In this document: positions 58,307 through 64,000 of the stretch, one piece after another | How positions within the stretch are numbered: the stretch's first letter is position 1 | Layout of the letters: every line of letters begins with the position of its first letter | NCBI RefSeq assembly: GCF_016599715.1 | Contig: NZ_CP067019.1 | Coordinates: 310,001 to 374,000 of the forward strand | Source of the DNA: Acinetobacter sp. CS-2 | Lineage (GTDB): Bacteria > Pseudomonadota > Gammaproteobacteria > Pseudomonadales > Moraxellaceae | Direction of reading: 5' to 3' | DNA length: 64,000 nucleotides | Notes under the pieces: generated by a model | Told to the model about the DNA's origin: nothing | The model's input: only the letters and a program-made list of their open reading frames with translations | Databases searched by the model: none | Made by a program: the position numbers and the translations under genes

Positions 58307-61144
58307 TTATTCCCCCTTCAATACTGGACCAGACATGCTGGAGTGGCGTGAGTCACCCAGGACGGAAATCATCAACATGGTGGCACCCACGACGGTGACA
58401 TAGACCCCGACATCAAATAATGCAGCGGATGCCAAATGGATATCACCTAACAGGGGTGGAGCGATATGCACATGGGCACTGGTCAGGAATGGACGTCCCC
58501 AGAACCAGGCAGCGAGTCCGGTCAGTCCTGCAATGCTTAGACCTGAACCAATCCAGATTTCATATAAGCGGCCGGATTTGGCTCTGAGCATCTGTTCAGC
58601 CTGGTCTTGTCCTAAGGCAATGTACTGGATCACCAGGGCCAAAGCGGTAATCAGACCGGCAATAAAACCACCACCGGGCAAGTTGTGGCCACGCAGGAAG
58701 ATATACAGGCTCACCACCAGCGCCAGAGGCAATACCCAGGATGCAGTAATACGAAACATCAGCGGAGAGGGATTAAAGCGGTAGGTCAGGCCCTGGGTAA
58801 TGGTGGTGCCGTGCGCACGCATGCCATCCATTAAACACAGTGCGCCAATTGCAGCAATACCCAGTACGGTAATCTCCCCAAAGGTATCGAAACCACGGAA
58901 GTCGACCAGAATTACGTTGACCACATTGGAACCGCCACCGAGTGGCAGTGACTGCTGCAGAAAGAACCATGAAATCGAGTTGTGGTCACGGGTCAGCATT
59001 AGCCATGTAATCCAGCCAATCCCCAGACCACCACCCATGGCAATCAGGGCATCGCGCCAGCGCCGTGACACACTGGACTCATAAGGAGTGAGTTGTGGTA
59101 GTAAGGACAGGCTCATCAGCAGCAATACCGTAGTGACTACATCTACCGTGATTTGAGTCAATGCCAGATCAGGTGCAGACAAGGTCACAAACACTAGGGT
59201 CACGACAAGTCCGACAGCACCGCTAATCAGCACGGCCTTAATCCGTTCATGGTGAAACCACAGCATCATCCAGCAGGCTGAGAACAAGAGCAGCCACAAC
59301 ACAATGGCAATTGCTGGCGCATGGATGAGTTCACGTGTACCAGTGGTCAGGCCTTGATTGATAAAGGGCATAGTCAGCAAAGCACCACTAAACAGTACAA
59401 TCCACATCAGATAGCTTTGCAGTGAACCATTTTCAGTTTGCCGTTTGAACTTGCGTGAACTCAGTAACAGATGTTTTAAAAATAAATCAAACAGCACTCT
59501 ACCCTGGAATTTGCCCAAGATAGGATCAAGATCAATTTCCCGAATGCGACCGCCTTTGGCCAAAGCAAAATAGAAAATGATCCCGCCCAGCAGTGCCACA
59601 ATACTCATCACTAAAGGCAGGTTAAAACCATGCCAGATGGCTAAATGGCTACCGGCAAAGTCAGACACTTGAGTGCTGGCACGTGCAGTTGCATTGACAA
59701 TATTTTCCACCAGCAGCGCAGGTACAAGGCCGACCAGAATACATAAAACCGCCAGCAGTATGGCGGGTATACGCATGCCCAGCGGCGGCTCATGTGCTTG
59801 CCGGTTCGGGACCCCTGCACCAATTGGACCATCAAAAAATACCCCATGCACTAAACGGACCGAATAAGCCACGGCAAAAATTCCGGCCAGGGTTGCCAGA
59901 ATGGCAGAAACAATAAGCACAGGACCTGAAAGACTGGCCAATAGTTCAGTAAAGAACATTTCCTTCGACAGGAAGCCATTGGTCAGTGGCACACCGGCCA
60001 TAGAGGCGGCGGTGATCATGGTCAGGGTGGCAGTAAAGGGCAGGAGTTGCCAGATCCCACTAAGTTTACGCAAATCACGGGTTCCGGTTTCATGGTCAAT
60101 GATCCCGGCAATCATGAACAAAGCCGCTTTAAAGGTGGCATGGTTAATAATATGGAAAATGGCAGCAGCAATTGCCAGTGGTGAACCTAATCCCAGTAAG
60201 CACACAATCAAGCCTAAATGACTGATGGTGGAGTAAGCCAATAAGCCTTTTAAGTCTTCCTTGAAAATGGCAAAGAAGGCAGCCATACATAAGGTGAACA
60301 AGCCCACGAAAGTCACGATATTGTGATACAGCGCTGCACCGACAAAAATTGGCGTAAAACGTGCCAGCAGGAAAATTCCGGCTTTGACCATGGTGGCAGA
60401 GTGCAAATAGGCTGAAACTGGCGTCGGAGCTGCCATGGCATTCGGCAGCCAGAAGTGAAACGGAAACTGTGCACTTTTAGTAAAGGCACCCAGTAAAATC
60501 AGCAGCAAGCTTGGAACAAATAATGAGTGACTTTGAATTTGATCCTTCATCGTCAAAATCTGGTCAATCTGATAGGTTCCGGTGATTTGGCCGAGCAGAA
60601 TGAAACCGCCCAGCATGGCCAGACCGCCCATGCCGGTAATGGTCAGAGCCATACGTGAACCGCGCTGTGCCGCTTCGTAATTGCTCCAGTAACCGACCAG
60701 CAGAAAGGAGGAAATACTGGTCAGTTCCCAAAAAATAAGCAGTAAAATTAAATTGTTAGAAAGTGATATCCCGAGCATGGAGGCCATGAACAGCATCAGC
60801 AGAAGATAGAGTTTGCTCAGAGAATTTCTAGGATTTAAATAATAATAGGCATAAATATAAATGAGCGTTCCGATCCCGCTAATCAGCAAGCAAAACAACA
60901 GGCCTAAGGCATCCAGACGAAAGCTTAAGTCAATGCCTAACTGGGGTAACCAGGCCCAGGTTTGTGTGATGGTTACGCCATTAAACACATCTTTGGCTTC
61001 CAGCAGTAACAGGGTCAGACTACTCAGGCTGACCCCTAAGGCGGCTAAAGCCGTTAGCCCGCGTGAAAATTTCAGCCACGAGACAAGGGTTGTGCCTAGT
61101 ACTAACGGTAGCAAAATAATAATCGGTAGCACACTCATATCCAA
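58307..61144 (-). CDS. mnhA: Mrp-type cation/H+ antiporter subunit A with fused MnhB domain
   Basis: 945 residues. The N-terminal NuoL-like part (about 1-500) has the membrane Glu in LLIFWELTSISSFLLVGYW and Lys in TKSAQFPFHFWLPNAM. An MrpA C-terminal region (about 600-770) with DLALTQITVDVVTTVLL follows. The last part (about 800-945) is a complete MnhB domain (SLYIFLRGHNLPGGGFIAGL). There is no separate mnhB, so this is the fused PhaAB type known from other Gram-negative bacteria. It leads the operon mnhA-C-D-E-F-G. The complex exports Na+ (or K+) and supports alkali and salt tolerance. Confidence 0.94.
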   Translation of the reverse strand: MDMSVLPIIILLPLVLGTTLVSWLKFSRGLTALAALGVSLSSLTLLLLEAKDVFNGVTITQTWAWLPQLGIDLSFRLDALGLLFCLLISGIGTLIYIYAYYYLNPRNSLSKLYLLLMLFMASMLGISLSNNLILLLIFWELTSISSFLLVGYWSNYEAAQRGSRMALTITGMGGLAMLGGFILLGQITGTYQIDQILTMKDQIQSHSLFVPSLLLILLGAFTKSAQFPFHFWLPNAMAAPTPVSAYLHSATMVKAGIFLLARFTPIFVGAALYHNIVTFVGLFTLCMAAFFAIFKEDLKGLLAYSTISHLGLIVCLLGLGSPLAIAAAIFHIINHATFKAALFMIAGIIDHETGTRDLRKLSGIWQLLPFTATLTMITAASMAGVPLTNGFLSKEMFFTELLASLSGPVLIVSAILATLAGIFAVAYSVRLVHGVFFDGPIGAGVPNRQAHEPPLGMRIPAILLAVLCILVGLVPALLVENIVNATARASTQVSDFAGSHLAIWHGFNLPLVMSIVALLGGIIFYFALAKGGRIREIDLDPILGKFQGRVLFDLFLKHLLLSSRKFKRQTENGSLQSYLMWIVLFSGALLTMPFINQGLTTGTRELIHAPAIAIVLWLLLFSACWMMLWFHHERIKAVLISGAVGLVVTLVFVTLSAPDLALTQITVDVVTTVLLLMSLSLLPQLTPYESSVSRRWRDALIAMGGGLGIGWITWLMLTRDHNSISWFFLQQSLPLGGGSNVVNVILVDFRGFDTFGEITVLGIAAIGALCLMDGMRAHGTTITQGLTYRFNPSPLMFRITASWVLPLALVVSLYIFLRGHNLPGGGFIAGLITALALVIQYIALGQDQAEQMLRAKSGRLYEIWIGSGLSIAGLTGLAAWFWGRPFLTSAHVHIAPPLLGDIHLASAALFDVGVYVTVVGATMLMISVLGDSRHSSMSGPVLKGE

Positions 61145-61534
61145 AGTCGTGAGTTAGGCTATAAACACCTAAGCGTGAATCTTATCTTCCAACGATTACA
61201 GGAATGCAAAGAACAATCCAAACTTCTCAATCTTGAAAGCCGGTTTGAGTTAAAAAATGAAAAACAAGCTGTGTTGCGCAACCTGTAAAAAAGTCATAGT
61301 AGAATCGGATTTTACTATTAAACTTTAAATATACATGATCTTATTGCATGAGTAAAACAACATCAATTATTTTTGCGCGCACACTTGGGTTTGTTAACAT
61401 TTCATAAATACTTGCCTGACTTATTATACGCCCCTGCATGCTTGAGGGGCGTAGCGTGTTTAGCCAGATACAATGCTAAACAGGATTTTTTAAAGAGATA
61501 CTGAGTATTTTCGAATACCATTCAAATTGTTGTG
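61145..61534. other. Gene-free gap with two tandem hairpins
   Basis: No open frame is convincing here. Two perfect hairpins stand side by side: TACGCCCCT with AGGGGCGTA (61427-61453) and TGTTTAGC with GCTAAACA (61457-61482). The second is followed on the plus strand by GGATTTTTT. They could end the ATPase transcript on the minus strand or form the 3' end of an unannotated plus-strand RNA. The mnhA promoter must lie in the right-hand part of the remaining AT-rich sequence. Confidence 0.5.
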
Positions 61535-62902
61535 TCATGAGATAGGATGAGAGGAAGAGGTGTCATCCTGCTGTTGCATTAAGTGCAATAATTCTGTTTG
61601 TTGTTCGGGTGTTAAATATTGCTGGATCTGCTCTAACAGGCTTTGTGGGGTCATGCTTTCTGGTACAGGCTCGGTTAAGGCATCGGTTTCAATCACTTCC
61701 TCATTAAACACCAGATTTTCATAAATTGAATCAAATTCTTCCTTGAGCGGTTGCAATTGCATATCAAACAGCTGCTTATGTTCCAGTTTTAAACATTGAT
61801 ATTCCACTGCATGTTCTAGTAATTCCATGCGGTTGCCGGTGGCAATAATCTGCAGACGCGGAAACGCCTGATGCAGGCGTTGTAAAATTACTTGCGAGGT
61901 ATTTTGATCCAGCTGGTGGTCAATGGCATCAATTAGCAAAATACCGTCGCCTTCCAGACAGGGATATAAACTTTTGGGATTTAGCAGGCACAAACGCCGT
62001 ACAATATCTCCCACCAGGGCGATCCAGTTTTTAACACTGTTGGAAAGTTGCTGATAGAGCATGGTTTTTCCCGCATAACTCACCAGCAGTTGCAATTTAG
62101 GCTGATACTGCACATAAATATCTTCAAAATTGGGAAGAACGGTGCTCAAAACCTGTTTTAAAGCGTCCAGACTCGGCGCGTTCATTTGCTTTTGGGCATT
62201 GACCAATTGTTGTAAAAAATCTTTGTCTTTATTTTTCTGGATGGACGAATTGGTAATGAGCTGCTGAAACAGCTGCGCAATCTGGGCATTTTCAATATCG
62301 CTGATTTCACGAAACCATTCAAAGAAACGGCTAAAGGTGGTATAGGGAATGCTGGAAATTTCATAGGCATGTGAAGTCTGAAACACCACCGGATTATTTT
62401 TGCTCTGAATATTCATTTCATGGACAAAACGTTCTGCCGGGTAATAGGCAATCAAGGGCAAGCCTTGCTGCTGATCGTGCTTCAGCGCGTTATGATAGAG
62501 TTCCACCAGATTGTCCAATTGCTGGGTTTCGGCTTTGCTGGTGCCAATGCCATGACTATTTAAAGTTTTATAAATCTGCCAGTCACACGTCGTCAGGGTC
62601 TTGTCTGCAGCTTCGCTAGAGGCATTTAAAGTCCCAATATCGGGAGGAATCTGAACCCGAATATCAATTTTGGATTGCAGGCGGGTAAACATGATGTCCT
62701 GATCCTGCATGACCACACCGGCAGCACGCGAGTCTTTATAACGGGCTGCAAACCAGGTGAGTGCCTGATAGGTGAATTTTAAAATGCCAGTTTTACCGGA
62801 GCTTTGATCGCCCAGAATCAGGGTGATGGGCTTGTCATTAAAGTTCAGCTTGAGATCGGCAAAATGAAGCGCGTGTTTGAGTTGAATGGAGTCAATTTTC
62901 AT
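61535..62902 (-). CDS. AAA/ABC-type ATPase of unknown role, paired with a UvrD-like helicase
   Basis: 455 residues. The N-terminus reads as a RecF/SMC-like ATPase: MKIDSIQLKHALHFADLKL, then Walker A GDQSSGKT (about 32-39). A central region includes LPLIAYYPAERFVHEMN. Towards the C-terminus, LSNSVKNWIALVGDIVRR stands where an ABC signature is expected and GILLIDAIDHQLDQN where Walker B is expected, with Ala in the usual Glu position. IIATGNRMELLEHA replaces the usual switch histidine region. A Gln-rich tail follows; there is no TOPRIM or other nuclease domain. The helicase gene ends 30 bases upstream, so the two form an operon. A DNA repair or defence role is inference. Confidence 0.7.
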   Translation of the reverse strand: MKIDSIQLKHALHFADLKLNFNDKPITLILGDQSSGKTGILKFTYQALTWFAARYKDSRAAGVVMQDQDIMFTRLQSKIDIRVQIPPDIGTLNASSEAADKTLTTCDWQIYKTLNSHGIGTSKAETQQLDNLVELYHNALKHDQQQGLPLIAYYPAERFVHEMNIQSKNNPVVFQTSHAYEISSIPYTTFSRFFEWFREISDIENAQIAQLFQQLITNSSIQKNKDKDFLQQLVNAQKQMNAPSLDALKQVLSTVLPNFEDIYVQYQPKLQLLVSYAGKTMLYQQLSNSVKNWIALVGDIVRRLCLLNPKSLYPCLEGDGILLIDAIDHQLDQNTSQVILQRLHQAFPRLQIIATGNRMELLEHAVEYQCLKLEHKQLFDMQLQPLKEEFDSIYENLVFNEEVIETDALTEPVPESMTPQSLLEQIQQYLTPEQQTELLHLMQQQDDTSSSHPIS

Positions 62903-62932
62903 AAAACACCTGCCTTGCAGCTAAAGCGAAAC

Positions 62933-64000
62933 TTATTCTCCCACAGCTTTACGCAGCGAGACCGGCATTTGCTTTTTCAGCTGTTGTACCAGATCGTAAA
63001 TGTGGTGAATATTTAAACTTACTTTAGCACGTGTACAAGCCACGTAAAGCAATCTTAACTCTTCGTCACTAATTTTATGGTCTTTTTCATTGACCTTAAA
63101 CTGATAGTCATCTTCGATATGCACACGGTCCCATTCCAGGCCTTTGGCCTTGTGGGCGGTCGAGATAATGTAGTCGGCCTGTTCAATCGGGGTAATTTTG
63201 GCTAAGGCTCTTTTGAGTGGGTCGGTGCCGTGATCATCCACCAGTTTGACCAGCGGTTTAATGTCACTGCCATCATTGGTTTCACAGTATTCATGCACAT
63301 CATGCCAGGAATTAAACCAAGCCAGTTCGGGTACATCGGTGACACGGCGGCCCTGTTTCAGCATACTGGCTGCATCGACAAAACGGTTTAGTCTGACATG
63401 ATCGGCCTGCAAGCTGACTTTGTCGCCATGCACCAGTCCGGAAAGCAGCAATTCCATGGCGCGGGCATTGGTGCGGCACAAAATCGCATCACGCTGTTTG
63501 GTATGCGGTTTATTCACCACTTTAGAATTCAGTAACGGATTGCCGAGCAAGGGCACGGTTTCGTTTAATGCACCTAAAATAGCGTTGGCATTTAAGGCAA
63601 TCTCTTCACCAAAACGGAACGAGGTGGTCAGGCGTGATTCAGGTAGCGGCAGCTGTTGCATGGCATTGACCGCACCACGCCAGGCATAAATCTGTTGATG
63701 GGCATCGCCGACATAAATCACCTGGGTATTTCTTTGACGTAGCAAAATTCCGAGCATCAGCGGGTCAGCATCTTGTGCTTCATCAAACAGCACATAGTCT
63801 GCAGGAATATTCGGTTCAGACAAGGCCCAAAGTTTCAGGTAAATATCATGCCCTATACCGGCTTGATGATTGGGATCAATCGACTCCAGCCAGCGCCGTT
63901 CAATGGCCGGATAAAGATGCTTCTGCAATTCTTCAATATCGTCCGGATGTAACCAGCTCGGTGCCTGCAGATGTCGCGGTGCCGGATACTGCGAACTGGT
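62933..64000 (-). CDS. UvrD/Rep-family helicase, Fbh1-like (runs off the right edge)
   Basis: 356 codons are open to the window edge; the start and Walker A lie beyond it. Superfamily 1A motifs appear in order: motif II VLFDEAQDADP, motif III VGDAHQQIYAWRGA, motif IV region LTTSFRFGEEIA, motif V ISTAHKAKGLEWD and motif VI EELRLLYVACTRAK. The short spacing and AWRGA motif resemble Fbh1/UvrD-like helicases rather than UvrD or Rep themselves. The gene precedes the ATPase gene by 30 bases on the same strand. A 331-residue reading from an internal TTG at 63928 is not a real start. Confidence 0.85.
   Translation of the reverse strand, partial: TSSQYPAPRHLQAPSWLHPDDIEELQKHLYPAIERRWLESIDPNHQAGIGHDIYLKLWALSEPNIPADYVLFDEAQDADPLMLGILLRQRNTQVIYVGDAHQQIYAWRGAVNAMQQLPLPESRLTTSFRFGEEIALNANAILGALNETVPLLGNPLLNSKVVNKPHTKQRDAILCRTNARAMELLLSGLVHGDKVSLQADHVRLNRFVDAASMLKQGRRVTDVPELAWFNSWHDVHEYCETNDGSDIKPLVKLVDDHGTDPLKRALAKITPIEQADYIISTAHKAKGLEWDRVHIEDDYQFKVNEKDHKISDEELRLLYVACTRAKVSLNIHHIYDLVQQLKKQMPVSLRKAVGE

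Noticed and set aside
61535..64000. Calling the helicase-ATPase pair a Gabija defence system
   Set aside because: The ATPase has no TOPRIM nuclease domain and an altered Walker B; the helicase is incomplete in the window. The resemblance is in gene pairing only.

Overview
The window is a stretch of Acinetobacter-like chromosome (Gammaproteobacteria, Moraxellaceae). Three things point there: the gene content and order (pepA/lptFG, pilSR-gacA, pilBCD-coaE, secG-tRNA-rimP-nusA-infB-rbfA, and a six-gene Mrp antiporter operon with a fused A/B subunit); the AT-leaning base composition; and a 1180-bp ISAba1-like insertion sequence. The species cannot be settled by eye. Almost everything is core genome. 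The accessory content is one insertion sequence, three decayed gene relics and a few short repeats.

Layout. 1-5740: partial pepA, divergent from lptFG (LPS export), then gpmI and a ctpA-type protease. 5766-10615: the pilR-pilS two-component pair on the minus strand, with pilR cut by an IS4-family element (5901-7080, 9-bp target duplication), then gacA. 10836-16442: pbpG, then minus-strand thrC, hom, dsbC and xerD. 16558-19016: the iron-uptake operon feoA-feoB plus a small Cys-rich membrane protein, with a Fur-like operator. 19194-21758: murD-ftsW. 21774-28519: a zinc-ribbon pseudogene, gluQ, dksA, cpdA, nudF, thiC with a TPP riboswitch, and an orphan lipoprotein. 28790-32244: a tolC-type gene, phoU, a decayed regulator relic and alkB. 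32428-37018: an IclR regulator divergent from a three-gene aromatic-acid efflux operon (FUSC pump, DUF1656, HlyD-type adaptor). 37133-40147: a Fic-domain relic, then ruvX, algH and recN. 40662-42825: ppnP, rlmB and an EamA transporter. 42845-47277: coaE-pilD-pilC-pilB. 47558-54804: tpiA, secG, tRNA-Leu(GAG), four initiator tRNAs, rimP, nusA, infB and rbfA. 54926-61144: mnhGFEDCA on the minus strand. 61535-64000: an ATPase gene behind a UvrD/Fbh1-like helicase that runs off the window.

How the parts fit. The type IV pilus machine (pilB, pilC, pilD) and the sensor pilS look intact. Their transcriptional activator PilR has lost its DNA-binding helix-turn-helix to the insertion, so this isolate is probably impaired in PilR-dependent pilin expression. 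The best candidate for a poorly described system is the helicase-ATPase pair at the right edge: the ATPase has an intact Walker A motif but an apparent Ala where the Walker B glutamate is expected. I see no CRISPR array, prophage or rRNA operon.
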